Assembly: GCA_016715505.1 (NCBI GenBank)
Contig: JADJZY010000034.1
Coordinates: 124,001-188,000, forward strand
Source of the DNA: Bacteroidota bacterium
GTDB lineage: Bacteria; Bacteroidota; Bacteroidia; Chitinophagales; Chitinophagaceae
Reading direction: 5' to 3'
DNA: 64,000 bases
Shown: piece by piece, positions 9,301 through 20,329 of the stretch
Layout of the letters: each line of letters starts with the position of its first letter
Position numbering within the stretch: position 1 is the stretch's first letter
Notes under the pieces: model-generated
What the model was told of the DNA's origin: nothing
Databases searched by the model: none
The model's input: only the letters and a program-made list of their open reading frames with translations
Made by a program: the position numbers and the translations under genes

Positions 9301-10393
9301 AGGTAAATACCGTCATTTTTAATTCGGTATCTTTTTGGGTTGCCTGGTTAAAATATTTAGGGCCCTGGAAGTAGTCAACAGCTACCATCGGAATTTCAAA
9401 TCCATATCCCTGAGCACCTTCATCGTAACTATCTCCATTATAAAGGATACCCAATCCACGAGCTGTATCGCAACCCACATAGTCATCGAATGCATAACCT
9501 AAATCTGCATCACACCAGGTAGCCATATAGGTGCTATCCAATGGATTGGTACTAAAGTTATAAATCTTGTAATTGTAAAAAGTGGCTTCATTCAAACAGT
9601 CGTTTGTTGCGAAGGCAAAAGCACCTGCATGAATTTCGAGACCGATAGATTCAGAAGTTGTTTCTGTTTTCGCATCTCCTCGGTCGTTAAATACCCACCA
9701 GATGTATTGATCTCCTAAGATGCTTGGATAGTCTCCACCTCTCCAGTTATATCCTGGTTGGCCGTCCACATTCACATATTCGGCCATCTCACGATTTGGA
9801 GCAGGAATACTCCCATTGCTTGAGCTTTTGATATCCGGATTTCCTTCTGCCGGCCATTCTTTAATGATGTCCGGAATATCCGAAATTTTTGAACTCAAAG
9901 CATTTGCAATCTGTCCGGGATCTGATAATCCCTGGTAGAATCCTTTGAATTTATTGACATCGGATGCATTGATTTTTCAGAATCGGTCCCAGTCGGCACA
10001 AGTTTGGAAAGTGATGCTATATCCATTATTCTCATCCAGGGGTCCTGACCAAAAATCATTCCCTGTTTGGCGATAAGTTTGAGCCGCAACCTTTAATACA
10101 CCCGTTGCACGATCGTAACCTCCAATCCAAATGGAACCACTAAAGAGGGAGTTTTTGTTACTTCCTTTAGGCACCTCATAATAGGCAGTACCTGTTGGAA
10201 TGTCCCACCACATATCACCCCCATTCATCAAGTGGGCTCTGACATTATTGATATCCAAGTCAATCACGGCTGTAGTGGCATTACATCCGGCTGCTGTTTT
10301 GTTCAAGCCTTTGCTTTTTCCACCTACGTTCGGCGTTGCGTTTATTGTATACACTGAAGCAAGTGTGATACAAAGTATAATCAACTTTTTCAT
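6386..10393 (-). CDS. large secreted T9SS-associated surface protein (one in-frame stop)
   Basis: 1335 codons in one frame, interrupted by a TGA at 9977-9979 (context WDRF-stop-KINASDVNKF). The N-terminus is a signal peptide (MKKLIILCITLASVYTINA). The middle is rich in Asp, Asn and aromatic residues and recalls extracellular beta-rich proteins. The last ~95 residues form a FlgD/Ig-like fold (RIHVVPNPYYAYSEYEG, then KIYTLDGALIKSL and SGMYLVHVSIPGVGE) ending in a short basic tail, like T9SS sorting regions. Function is unknown. It starts 24 bases after the TonB-receptor stop and is followed by porV, which suggests a receptor-exoprotein-shuttle unit. The stop is most likely a miscalled Trp codon. 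Confidence 0.75.
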
Positions 10394-10417
10394 ATGCTAT
10401 GAATCTTGTTTTAGTTA

Positions 10418-13400
10418 TTAATTAAAATCAAAGGTGAATCCGATAAAAATTCTGCGTGGGTTATTAAAGTTACCAGGACTTGCTAAACGCATGGTATACA
10501 AGTCGCGATATGATTGCTGAAACTGGAAATTAGTTACCGCTTGTTGTCCTTGTGGTGAATTGAGGAATCCATCATCATCACCTACACCTGTATAACCATA
10601 AACGCTCAAGGTATTTCTAGTATTCAACAAGTTGGTGATATAGGTGTAAACATCAAACATCAATGGCCCACGTGTTTTCACTACATTGCCCTCGTTGTCC
10701 TTTTTGGCTTTACGCATAATAACGAATTGTTTGTTGATACGTGTGCTCACTTCATACTGCCATGGTAAACGTGAACCGTTCACTGTTCCAATGATAGGGG
10801 TACTTTGGAAGTCGCCTCCAACCAATGGGGTGGCAAGGGCCGCTCGGGTGTATGGTTCACCACTACGGGTACGGAACAATAAGTTAATACCTGCATTTTC
10901 CAGAGGATATTTATTGCCGATTTTTGGTCCGCGATTTCCACCTTTACCATCATTGATGTAACGATAATCAATGGTCACATTCAACATATGTCGTGAATCC
11001 ACATTCAATGGAAATACGGTTCTTAAGTTCGGCTGACCAGTTGCCAATAAAGAGGACTGAGATGTTGTATTCGAACCAGTACCTTCAGCAAATTGTAAGG
11101 TATAATCCACATTCATACGTAAAGGACCTGATCTTCTGAAGTCCAATTTCACGGTCATTCCTTTTGTAGAAGAGAAATCACGATTACCAAATGAAGTATA
11201 GGTAATTGGATAAGCCAGGATATAACGTTGAATTTGGATTTGATCTTTACGCTCACGATAATAAGCTTCGATGGTGATGGCAGATCGTTTTGATAAACGT
11301 TGCTGATAACCTAATGAATAGTTGATTGCTCTTTCCATGCGCATGTTGGCGTTTCCGATGGCTGCCTGACGTTCAGCCAGGAAATAATAGTCATCCGGTG
11401 TTACAAAGTTGCTTGAACTTGGTGTTTGGGAAATCACATCGTAGTTACCGTAGAATAAGGCCTGTTCTGAAATTGGGAATGTGAACTGAATACGAGGAGA
11501 TAAAGTAACTTGAGGTCGATAATCTTCGAATGAATTATTTGGATTAAACGTAGTACTCTTAATACTGTCTTTATTGTTTTGTAACCATGGTTGAATGGGC
11601 AAACCACCTGCGTATAATCCCGACAAGATCGTAGGATCCGCGATTTCTTTACCGAATGGATCGTACCAAATATCTCCTTTACGATAACCTACAATCGTTG
11701 GTTTATTACTCTGATTGTTGTCTACATACATGACATAGTCTTTATCGAACGATGTAGGTGCCGGTGCTTTTTTGTCATTGTCATTTTTATCGGTAGCTAC
11801 ATTGTAATTATACCAGGTAGAACCTTTACTTAAATCATCCACGGTTAATACCCCGTATAAAGAATATGGATCTTTTAATACTTTTTGATTTGCATCATAT
11901 CGGTCAACACGAAGTCCGACATTGAAATTCAAATCTTTGTAAGAGAAACGATCCAGAATGTATCCAAACATATAAATCGGACGGAATGCTCCAACAGGAC
12001 GGGCAAAATCTCCACGGGCATCTTTTTTGGTCCAGAAATCATTGAAACTAGGTTGTTTCTTTACTTTATTTCCGAGATAATCATATCCAAAATAAGAAAC
12101 CACATCGTTTCCATCGTTCAACAAATCATCGGCAGAAAACATATCCAAGGAGAATGTTTTAGGATTCTAATTATCTACATCAATTAAATTCAGATTGGTC
12201 ACACTACCATACAATTTTTTACGCAATTCTGCATCAAAACGGCTTTGATCAGATGCTATGTATTTACGATCATATTTAACGGTATCAAATTGACTGACAA
12301 TAACCTGACCATTTTGAACCTGATCCAAGGTATAGCTTTGTCCTCCAATGATAAACTGAGGATTATCCAAATCTAAATTGGCAATATGTCGATTTGAAAT
12401 ATTACGCATTAATTGCCACAAACTTGAAGCGCCCAAGGAATAAGAACGACTCGTACGTTGATCATAACCTAATCCAAATTGGATATTGTGGGTAATACGA
12501 TCTTTACGTTTGGTATTTCGGAAACCTTGTTCAATATCCAAAGAGGCATCCAGGTTTAATGAAACCTGATCGGCTTCTGAATAGCCATAACTGCCGATTT
12601 GTGCACCCGGACCAGTCCATAAACTATATGCACTGCTCGGACCATCACCATTTCTTAAACCACCATAACCTTGTAATTGGGTTAAATTTCTAATTTGAAA
12701 ACGTTCATCTGCATATACTGCTTTCGTGTAGTTTTCAAGAAGTGGATTGATTCCACCAGGATTAAAGGTTACCGAATCAATAAAATCTCCTACATATTTC
12801 AGTGCTTGAAAACCGCCTTTAACCGTATCCAACACATAAAATGGACTACGATGATTGGTGAATTGCCCTACATAGCCATAATCAAAAATATTTTTGTCAT
12901 GTACCGGATTAGCTCCATATGAATAATCTTTTTGATAGGTAAACTGCAAAGTATAATACGCATTAGAAATTGCGGATCTCTTCGCATCTTGTTTTTCCTG
13001 ATCCATGCGTTTACCCAAACGCTGGGTTAAACGGGCAAAACCACGTGCAGAATATTGATTACCCACAGAATTCGCTTCTGGTGCAAACAATGAATTGGTG
13101 AAACTAAATCCGCGTGAATTGCCGTACACAAAATAAGTTCCTAATGTAAATTGAATTTGTTCAGTTGGCTGGAATTCCAATTTACCCAAATAGTTAATCC
13201 CTGTAGATTGTCCATTAGAACGGGCTTTAACCCGGTTAAAATCGTTGATTGTTACTTGTTCAGATGCTTCTACAAAGTTCCCGGTACCATTCGGATTCGC
13301 AACCAAAGGTTGTTCCTGAATACGTTTTAAAACATCCGGCTTTAACTCATAGTATTTGTAGAAGTATGGATCCGGATCCTTATCATAAGTAACAGCGGCA

Positions 13401-14230
13401 TTCAAAACAAATCCGATTACAGGGCGTTTGTTGCCATTTTTCTTTACGCTGTATAAAGGCCCTGACAAATCCAATGAAACCAAGTTGTTATTGTATCCTT
13501 CTATTGAATGTTGAGCTTGTAAATTACCATTAAATTTTTGCTCAATACCACGGGTAGTAATACCCACGATACCTCCGGTGGCATTTCCATATTTGGCGCT
13601 CATCCCGTTACTAATCAATTCTAAAGTACTAATCGAACCAACAGGTAAATTCACATTTCTTCCACCACGTATCATCATCCCATCAATCATGTATAAGGTT
13701 GACGAACCGCGGTCTCCACCAATATTTAAGCCTGCGTCCCCTGCTTTTCTTTGATAAACCCCACCTTGCATCGCAGCAAAGTCACCAGTTGCAATGGTAG
13801 GAAGCGTTTTGATTTGCTCCTTGGTCATAGATTTTTTCCCTGGATCAGATGCATCTACCAATTTAATTTTAAACTCCTTGATGGTAACACCAGGTCCGGA
13901 AACAGGTTTTTTCTCCATCTGGATATCTACCTGAACACGCTTGTCAACCCCTACGTTAATGTTTTGAATTTCCTGTGTTGAATATCCGGCAAAAGTTACT
14001 TTGATCGTATACTTACCGGGCTGCAAAGGTTTTATCTTATAGTTACCAAACTGATCGGTTTTATTACCCCCACGAACCAATCCGCCTTCCAAAGCCTGGA
14101 CGGAAGCATAATCCAATGGTTGTCCTTTTTCGTCAACTACCCGACCGTAAATTTCTCCTGAGATGGATTGTCCAAAACTGACATTGGCCAGTAAAATCAA
14201 CGCCATCAGAAGTCGTAATGTCTTGTTCAT
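10418..14230 (-). CDS. TonB-dependent receptor with carboxypeptidase-regulatory domain (one in-frame stop)
   Basis: An outer-membrane receptor of about 1270 codons. A signal peptide (MNKTLRLLMALILLANVSFG) is followed by a CarboxypepD_reg-like domain (residues about 22-110), a plug domain (GDRGSSTLYMIDGMMIRGG, ELISNGMSAKYGNATGG) and a long beta-barrel ending in RIFIGFTFDFN, with a terminal aromatic as required for outer-membrane assembly. A TAG at 12167-12169 splits it in frame (LIDVDN-stop-NPKTFSLDMFSADDLL); a Tyr codon is expected there. The substrate is unknown. It is the first gene of the operon; the 183-base gap upstream (14231-14422) carries only a near-match TATATTTA promoter element. 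Confidence 0.85.
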
Positions 14231-14422
14231 GTGAATCATTTTTTAAAAGCTTGTAAATATATAGTTATCTTTTTGAAGTTGTTAATTTCAAGGTAAAATT
14301 AATTCAAGAATTTGTTAACGCAACAGGCCTCAGCTTGATTAGCGGTCAATAAAAAGGATGTGTGGTCTAATACAAGTATAGTGCGACGAATGCAGCAAAT
14401 GATGTCCTCATCCGAGCCTCGT

Positions 14423-15985
14423 TTATCGAGCAATATTTACCGCCCGTTTTTCACGAATAACGGTCACCTTAATTTGCCCGGGATACTGCATTTCTTTTTG
14501 GATTTTATCGGCCATTTCAAAGGATAGTTTTTCGCTCTCAGCATCTGAAACTTTTTCGGCCTCAACGATTACCCGTAGTTCCCTGCCCGCCTGAATCGCA
14601 TAGGCTTTCTCAACGCCGTTATAACTTAAAGCCAAGGTTTCGAGGTCCTTGATTCTTTCAAGATAACTCGCCATGATTTCGCGACGCGCACCAGGACGAG
14701 CACCACTAATCGCATCACATGCCTGAATAATCGGAGAAATCACGAATTTCATTTCCATTTCATCATGGTGAGCGCCAATGGCATTGACGACTGACGGATG
14801 TTCACCATATTTTTCAGCCAATTTAGCCCCTAGCAAGGCATGGCTCAATTCTGTTTCTTCGTCCGGCACTTTACCGATATCATGCAACAATCCGGCTCGT
14901 TTGGCCAATTTAGAATTCAAACCTAATTCGGCTGACATGATGGCACATAAATTGGCTGTTTCGCGTGAGTACATCAACAGGTTTTGCCCATATGATGAAC
15001 GGAAACGCATTCTACCAACCATTCTCACCAACTCTTTGTGTAATCCGTGAACGCCCAATTCTATCACTGTTCGCTCACCAATTTCCATCACCTGTTCTTC
15101 AATCTGCTTTTTGGTTTTTTCCACCACTTCTTCAATTCGTGCCGGATGCATTCTACCATCCTGAACCAATCGTTGTAAGGACAATCGGGCAATTTCACGA
15201 CGCAATGGATCGAAACTACTTAAAATGATAGCTTCAGGGGTATCGTCTACTACTAAATCAACACCGGTTGCGGCCTCCAAGGCACGAATATTGCGCCCCT
15301 CTCTTCCAATAATCTGCCCTTTAATATCATCGCTTTCCAAGTTAAATACCGTGATGGCATTTTCAATGGCTTGTTCGGCCGCAGTGCGCTGTATGGTTTG
15401 AATAATGATTTTTTTGGCTTCTTTGTTGGCTTTTACCTTAGCCTCTTCCATGATTTCCTGCACATGAGCCATAGCAGCCGTCTTCGCTTCATTCTTCATC
15501 GCTTCAATCAATTCGGCTTTGGCATCTTCAGCCTTCAAATTGCTTACTTTTTCTAAGCGGCGAATGTGTTCTTCATGCTGTTTGTTCAGCTCTTCCTGCT
15601 TTTTGGAAACGACTTCTAACTGACGGTCTAGATTGAGCTTTTTCTGATCGTATTCCTGAATTTGTTTTTGGGCCTGTTGGGTTTTATCATTCAGGTCCTT
15701 TTCTTTTTGTTTCAGTCGATTTTCACCATCAGTCAGCTTCTGATTTCGTTGCATGACATTTTTTTCATGCTCCGATTTTTGCTGTAAATAGTATTCCTTG
15801 GCTTCTAACTTCTTTTTTTCTTTAATTGTTTCGGCCTGTGTTTCAGCTTCTTTTACGATTCTTTCGGCTTGTTGCTGTGCATCATCGATGAATTTTTGGG
15901 TATTTTTATTAAATATGAATTTGCCGGCAATAATGCCTATGAGTAGGGCGACAATTGCTGCCACCACCGTGATAATCATGTCCAT
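14423..15985 (-). CDS. rny: ribonuclease Y
   Basis: A membrane-anchored endoribonuclease that starts mRNA decay. The 520 residues comprise an N-terminal TM anchor (about 3-24), a long charged coiled coil (about 30-200), a KH domain with GREGRNIRALEAATGVD, and an HD domain with the HDIGK metal motif plus a downstream AIGAHHDE motif. Length matches the family. Start at 15985 or two codons later (15979). The 162 bases to the divergent murI contain promoters for both genes. Confidence 0.95.
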   Translation of the reverse strand: MDMIITVVAAIVALLIGIIAGKFIFNKNTQKFIDDAQQQAERIVKEAETQAETIKEKKKLEAKEYYLQQKSEHEKNVMQRNQKLTDGENRLKQKEKDLNDKTQQAQKQIQEYDQKKLNLDRQLEVVSKKQEELNKQHEEHIRRLEKVSNLKAEDAKAELIEAMKNEAKTAAMAHVQEIMEEAKVKANKEAKKIIIQTIQRTAAEQAIENAITVFNLESDDIKGQIIGREGRNIRALEAATGVDLVVDDTPEAIILSSFDPLRREIARLSLQRLVQDGRMHPARIEEVVEKTKKQIEEQVMEIGERTVIELGVHGLHKELVRMVGRMRFRSSYGQNLLMYSRETANLCAIMSAELGLNSKLAKRAGLLHDIGKVPDEETELSHALLGAKLAEKYGEHPSVVNAIGAHHDEMEMKFVISPIIQACDAISGARPGARREIMASYLERIKDLETLALSYNGVEKAYAIQAGRELRVIVEAEKVSDAESEKLSFEMADKIQKEMQYPGQIKVTVIREKRAVNIAR

Positions 15986-16130
15986 TGTTTCGTTTATTTT
16001 GCATTGATATTCAGTTTACTGCTATCTGCCCAACAGTTATAACTTTCTTTTATATTAATTTTTGAAATGTTAATCATTTCTAACGGGCGAAGTTAATCAA
16101 AAAATCAAATAATTGAACAGTTCCGTTTCT

Positions 16131-16138
16131 TAGCTTTG
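16131..16138 (+). promoter_or_regulatory. putative -7 element of murI
   Basis: TAGCTTTG matches the Bacteroidota TAnnTTTG element and ends 9 bases before the murI ATG, so the transcript would be nearly leaderless. A weak TTG lies at 16113-16115. Confidence 0.45.
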
Positions 16139-16147
16139 TAGCTTCCC

Positions 16148-16954
16148 ATGAACAAAGCCCAGCTTCCCATCGGTATTTTTGATTCAGGAATTGGCGGATT
16201 AACTGTTGCCAAAGCCATTGAAGAAGCTCTCCCTCATGAACATTTTATCTATTTTGGAGACACGCTTCACATGCCATATGGCGACCGAAGCCCCGAAGTG
16301 ATTCGAGGCTATTGTCGTCAAATTGTTGAATTCCTGATCCAACAACCCGTCAAATTGATCATTATTGCCTGTAACTCGGCTTCTGCTCTTGCAGCTGGCT
16401 ATCTGAGGCAATTATATTGGCAAGAGGTTGAAATCATGGGGGTGATTCGGCCGGTGATTCAGGAAATGATCAACCAACATGTAAAAAAACTCGGGATCAT
16501 TGGCACGCATGCCACCATTCAGAGTGGCATCTATCCTTTGCTGGCACAAGAATATCATTCCGAAATGGATATTTTTCAAATGGCCACCCCGCTCCTGGCT
16601 CCCATGATTGAAGAAGGTTTGTTTGATTCCGAAGTATCCAAAGCACTTTTACATCAATACCTCAGCAATCCCGGTTTCAGCGATCGCGATGCCATTTTGT
16701 TGGCTTGTACCCACTATCCGCTCATCAAGAACGAAATTGATGCTTTTTTTAATGGGAGGAAGTTGATTTTTGACAATGCAGGCCCCTTAGCCAAATCGGC
16801 CAAAAAATATTTATCTGAAAACGGACTTCTTGCCGAGAAACGAATGGGCGAAAACCGTTTTTACGTGAGTGCTCAAACCCCTCATTTTGCAAAAACAGCC
16901 AGTATGTTTTATGGCGGCCCTGTTGAGATTGAAACCATTCTATTAAATGATTAG
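16148..16954 (+). CDS. murI: glutamate racemase
   Basis: Makes D-glutamate for peptidoglycan. 268 residues with the N-terminal IGIFDSGIGGLTV motif and the two catalytic cysteines, C75 in IIIACNSASA and C187 in LLACTHYPLI, the latter followed by H189. It is complete and of normal length. It sits just after the rny divergent promoter region and is followed by pdxA after about 120 bases with its own promoter element. Confidence 0.95.
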   Translation: MNKAQLPIGIFDSGIGGLTVAKAIEEALPHEHFIYFGDTLHMPYGDRSPEVIRGYCRQIVEFLIQQPVKLIIIACNSASALAAGYLRQLYWQEVEIMGVIRPVIQEMINQHVKKLGIIGTHATIQSGIYPLLAQEYHSEMDIFQMATPLLAPMIEEGLFDSEVSKALLHQYLSNPGFSDRDAILLACTHYPLIKNEIDAFFNGRKLIFDNAGPLAKSAKKYLSENGLLAEKRMGENRFYVSAQTPHFAKTASMFYGGPVEIETILLND

Positions 16955-17058
16955 GATTGATTTGAATTGTTCGGCCTTTTGTTCGTAGACTGAAGAATGG
17001 AGCCTTCATTGGAACCAATCACTATGAAATGAACGAGTTTTTTTCGATTTCCCCTGAT

Positions 17059-17066
17059 TATCTTTG
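17059..17066 (+). promoter_or_regulatory. putative -7 element of pdxA
   Basis: TATCTTTG ends 10 bases before the ATG at 17077. This supports that start over an in-frame ATG at 17029, which lies upstream of the element. Confidence 0.45.
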
Positions 17067-17076
17067 TCACTACATT

Positions 17077-18161
17077 ATGCAAACCACTCCCCTCAAGCCA
17101 CGCATTGGCATTACAACCGGCGACATCAACGGTATTGGCATTGAACTCATCATCAAAGCTTTTTCTGAACACCGTTTACTGGATTTTGTAACGCCCATCA
17201 TTTTTGCCAGCAACAAAGTGGTCAATTATTACAAAAATCTCATTGCCGACAGCCAAATGCAATATTCAGGCACCAAGGATTTAAATAACCTGAACCCAAA
17301 AGGCATCAATATTTTTACTTGTTGGGATGATGAGGTTTCGGTTACTCCCGGAGTTATGAATGATATCGGAGGTAAATACGGGGTGCGTTCACTCATGGTG
17401 GCCACACAATGTTTAAAGGATGGACAACTGGATGGCTTGCTGACCAACCCTATTCATAAAAAAAATGCACAAACGCTCGATTTTAATTATAGCGGTCATA
17501 CCCCATTCCTGAAGGATAAGTTTGGTGCAAAGGATGTTGTGATGATGATGTGCAGCGATCATTTGCGGGTAGCATTGTTAACTGAACATGTTCCGGTCAG
17601 TGAAATTGCAAAACATGTGACCCAAGATCAAATCATTAGTAAATTACGAATCATCAACGAAAGCCTGATTAAAGATTTTGGTATTGACCGCCCCAAAATG
17701 GCCGTGCTCGGATTAAATCCACATGCAGGTGATAGTGGCCTGATAGGAAAAGAAGAAGAAACAATTATTTTACCGGCTATCGAAAAATTAAAGAACGAAG
17801 GTATGCTGGTTTATGGCCCTTATAGTGCCGATGCTTTTTTTGCACGTCAACACGATTTGCAATTTGATTGCACCCTGGCCATGTATCACGATCAAGGATT
17901 GATTCCTTTTAAAAGTTTTGATAAAGGAATGGGCGTGAACTATACAGCAGGGACTTCAAATAGTGCGCACTTCACCTGACCACGGAACCGCTTTCGATAT
18001 CGCCGGAAAACATGGCCGATCATAGTTCTTTTTTAGAAGCATTATATCTGTGCATCGATATCATCCACCGACGTAAAGGATATGCAGAAGCCACCAGTAA
18101 CAAGTTAAGAAAAAGTGCCAGCACCCAATTAAAAAGAAGTAAGGAAGATATTGTGGAATAG
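17077..18161 (+). CDS. pdxA: 4-hydroxythreonine-4-phosphate dehydrogenase PdxA (two frameshifts)
   Basis: Oxidises 4-phosphohydroxy-L-threonine in pyridoxal phosphate synthesis. Visible blocks are RIGITTGDINGIGIELI at the N-terminus, the metal-ligand SGHTPFLKDKFG region, LGLNPHAGDSGLIGKEE and YHDQGLIPFK. The frame breaks after GVNYTAG. Reading GG for GGG at 17950-17952 restores LQIVRTSPDHGTAFDIAGK, and adding an A to the run at 18007-18010 restores NMADHSSFLEALYLCIDI up to the TAG ending at 18161. With both corrections the protein is of normal length, about 360 residues. Two opposite homopolymer errors in one gene point to sequencing error. Confidence 0.88.
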
Positions 18162-18228
18162 GTCGGAAAGCTCAGTTATTATCTCTCAACAATTATAGGC
18201 TCATTTAGGCTATTAATAATTTATTTGA

Positions 18229-18696
18229 TTATGAAACCTGTTCCAATTCATACTGTGTATCAATTAAATACGGCCCCTGATCGGCAGCCATGGTAGCCAA
18301 CTCATCGCAACGATTATTTTGAGGATGATTCGCATGCCCTTTTACCCAATGAAATCGGATTTGATGTTTGCGATAGTTATCTAAAAAACGAAGCCACAAA
18401 TCTTTATTTTTTTTGTCTTTGAAATTTTTTTTCACCCAGCCAAAAACCCATTTTTTTTCAACGGCATCCACCACATATTTACTATCCGTAAAAATATCAA
18501 TATTCAAACCCAGACGTGTTAAACTTTCCAAGGCAACGATCACGGCCATAAGCTCCATGCGGTTGTTGGTAGTTAAGCGGTAAGCCGCACTCATTTCCTT
18601 TTGTGTATTCTTCCAATGTAATATCACCCCATATCCACCCGGCCCGGGATTCCCGCGCGATGATCCATCGGTGTATATACAAAGTGTATCTTTCAA
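18229..18696 (-). CDS. rnhA: ribonuclease HI
   Basis: Degrades RNA in RNA-DNA hybrids. 155 residues starting MKDTLCIYTDGSSRGNPGPGG, with the catalytic set D10, E48 (NNRMELMA), D71 (TDSKYVV) and D131 (NRCDELA). The usual basic handle (about 85-100, rich in Lys and Trp) is present. It stands 26 bases downstream of ffh on the same strand and may be co-transcribed with it. Confidence 0.95.
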   Translation of the reverse strand: MKDTLCIYTDGSSRGNPGPGGYGVILHWKNTQKEMSAAYRLTTNNRMELMAVIVALESLTRLGLNIDIFTDSKYVVDAVEKKWVFGWVKKNFKDKKNKDLWLRFLDNYRKHQIRFHWVKGHANHPQNNRCDELATMAADQGPYLIDTQYELEQVS

Positions 18697-18722
18697 ACTG
18701 ATCCGTGGTGATTCAAAGATGG

Positions 18723-20045
18723 TTAACGCATTCCGGGCATACGCATACCCATGCCACCCATTTTATTCATCATCTTCATCATTTCCTTCATTTGTTCAAA
18801 TTGTTTCATGAAGGCGTTCACTTCATTGATATCTTTTCCACTTCCTCCTGCAATTCTTTTGCGACGGTTGGCATCAATGATGTCCGGATCTTTTCGTTCG
18901 GCAGGTGTCATAGAATTAATCATTGCTTCAATGCCTTTAAAGGCATCATCACTAATATCAATGTCTTTGATGGCTTTCCCAACGCCCGGAATCATCCCCA
19001 ACAAATCCTTCAGGTTACCCATTTTTTTGATCTGATTCAATTGCGTTTTGAAATCGTCAAAATCAAATTTATTGGCCCTGATTTTTTTCTCTAATTTTTT
19101 CGATTGCTCTTCATCAAATTGTTGCTGAGCGCGCTCCACCAAGGTTGTGATATCGCCCATTCCCAATATCCTTTGTGCCATCCTTTCAGGATAAAACACA
19201 TCCAGGGTATCGAGTTTTTCACCCATGCTTACAAATTTGATGGGTTTTTGTACGGTGTACTTAATCGTCAGAGCAGCTCCACCTCTAGTGTCTCCATCCA
19301 ATTTGGTTAATACCACACCGGTAAAATACAATCGTTCATTAAAGGCCTTGGCTGTGTTTACCGCATCTTGTCCGGTCATCGAATCCACCACAAATAAAAT
19401 CTCCTGTGGTTTCACTTCATTTCGGATATTGGCAACCTCTGTCATCATTTCCTCATCAATCGCCAATCGCCCTGCCGTATCAATGATGACCACATTATGC
19501 TGATTTTCTTTCGCATAAGCAACGGCATTTCGGGCAATGGAAACAGCATCTTTATTTTCACGTTCAATATGAATGGGCACTTTAATTTGCTCAGCCAATA
19601 CCGACAATTGATCCATGGCCGCAGGACGATATATATCGGCTGCCACCAACAAAGGTTTTTTGTTCTTTTGGGTTTTTAAAAAATTGGCCAACTTACCACT
19701 AAAGGTTGTTTTTCCCGACCCCTGCAAACCAGCGATGAGAATAACCGTCGGATTGCCTTGAATGTTTAATTCTGCTTCAATCCCGCCCATCAATTCAACC
19801 AGTTCATCCTTCACAATTTTCACCATCAATTGCCCCGGTGTTACCGATGTGAGTACTTTTTCTCCCATCGCCTTTTCCTTCACCTTATCGGTAAATTCCT
19901 TGGCAATGGCATAGTTCACATCCGCATCAACCAAAGCCCTGCGTATTTCTTTGACGGTACTAGCCACGTTGATTTCCGATATCTTGCCTTCTCCTTTGAG
20001 TTGTTTGAAGGCTCCTTCTAGTCTCTCCGTTAAATTATTGAACAT
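18723..20045 (-). CDS. ffh: signal recognition particle GTPase Ffh
   Basis: The protein subunit of the SRP; it binds signal sequences and SRP RNA and docks to FtsY. 440 residues from MFNNLTERLEG: N domain, GTPase domain with GLQGSGKTT (P-loop), DTAGRLAIDEEMM and TKLDGDTRGG, then a Met-rich M domain with an MIPG motif and a C-terminal MNKMGGMGMRMPGMR tail. The start at 20045 fits the family; an upstream in-frame ATG at 20102 would lie inside the inverted-repeat element. The SRP RNA gene was not found in this window. Confidence 0.96.
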   Translation of the reverse strand: MFNNLTERLEGAFKQLKGEGKISEINVASTVKEIRRALVDADVNYAIAKEFTDKVKEKAMGEKVLTSVTPGQLMVKIVKDELVELMGGIEAELNIQGNPTVILIAGLQGSGKTTFSGKLANFLKTQKNKKPLLVAADIYRPAAMDQLSVLAEQIKVPIHIERENKDAVSIARNAVAYAKENQHNVVIIDTAGRLAIDEEMMTEVANIRNEVKPQEILFVVDSMTGQDAVNTAKAFNERLYFTGVVLTKLDGDTRGGAALTIKYTVQKPIKFVSMGEKLDTLDVFYPERMAQRILGMGDITTLVERAQQQFDEEQSKKLEKKIRANKFDFDDFKTQLNQIKKMGNLKDLLGMIPGVGKAIKDIDISDDAFKGIEAMINSMTPAERKDPDIIDANRRKRIAGGSGKDINEVNAFMKQFEQMKEMMKMMNKMGGMGMRMPGMR

Positions 20046-20064
20046 GGTCTTTTTTTTAGGACTG

Positions 20065-20072
20065 CAAATGTA
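20065..20072 (-). promoter_or_regulatory. putative ffh promoter (-7), with -33 in a mobile-element end
   Basis: On the minus strand TACATTTG (20065-20072) matches TAnnTTTG, 20 bases before the ffh ATG. Twenty bases further upstream lies TTTTG (20093-20097), which is part of the terminal repeat of the short element at 20083-20188. The spacing agrees with a -33/-7 pair. Confidence 0.45.
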
Positions 20073-20082
20073 ATACCAATTT

Positions 20083-20188
20083 GAGACCGTTGCAAAAGTC
20101 ATTTGGCATAAAAGTACATGGTATTTTATGGAGAAATTTGAAACCTAATGACTATTCCCTGCATTCCAGGAGGTTTGGCAACAATCTT
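20083..20188. mobile_element. degenerate copy of a MITE-like element
   Basis: The left end GAGACCGTTGCAAAAGTCAT is identical to the left end of the element at 20330. The right part (AAATTTGAAACCTAATGACT, then GGTTTGGCAACAATCTT) is a diverged form of the other copy's right end, with 13 of 17 terminal bases matching. It is shorter (106 against 163 bases), so an internal part is missing. No target duplication is visible. It encodes nothing. Confidence 0.6.
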
Positions 20189-20329
20189 AAAATGAGGGAT
20201 AAAATAGCCCTTTTCACGAAGTCATGGCGAGTTTTCATTCATTTCATTCACACACACTCTTAAAGCCGATCAACAGTCGTATTCTGACTCTAATTACACT
20301 TTTCTTTTAAAATCCAATCAGCCTGAATC

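Noticed and set aside
9977..12169. Stop-codon reassignment or selenocysteine insertion
   Set aside because: TGA, TAG and TAA all appear as internal stops and all also end normal genes; no SECIS-like hairpin was seen after the TGA at 9977.
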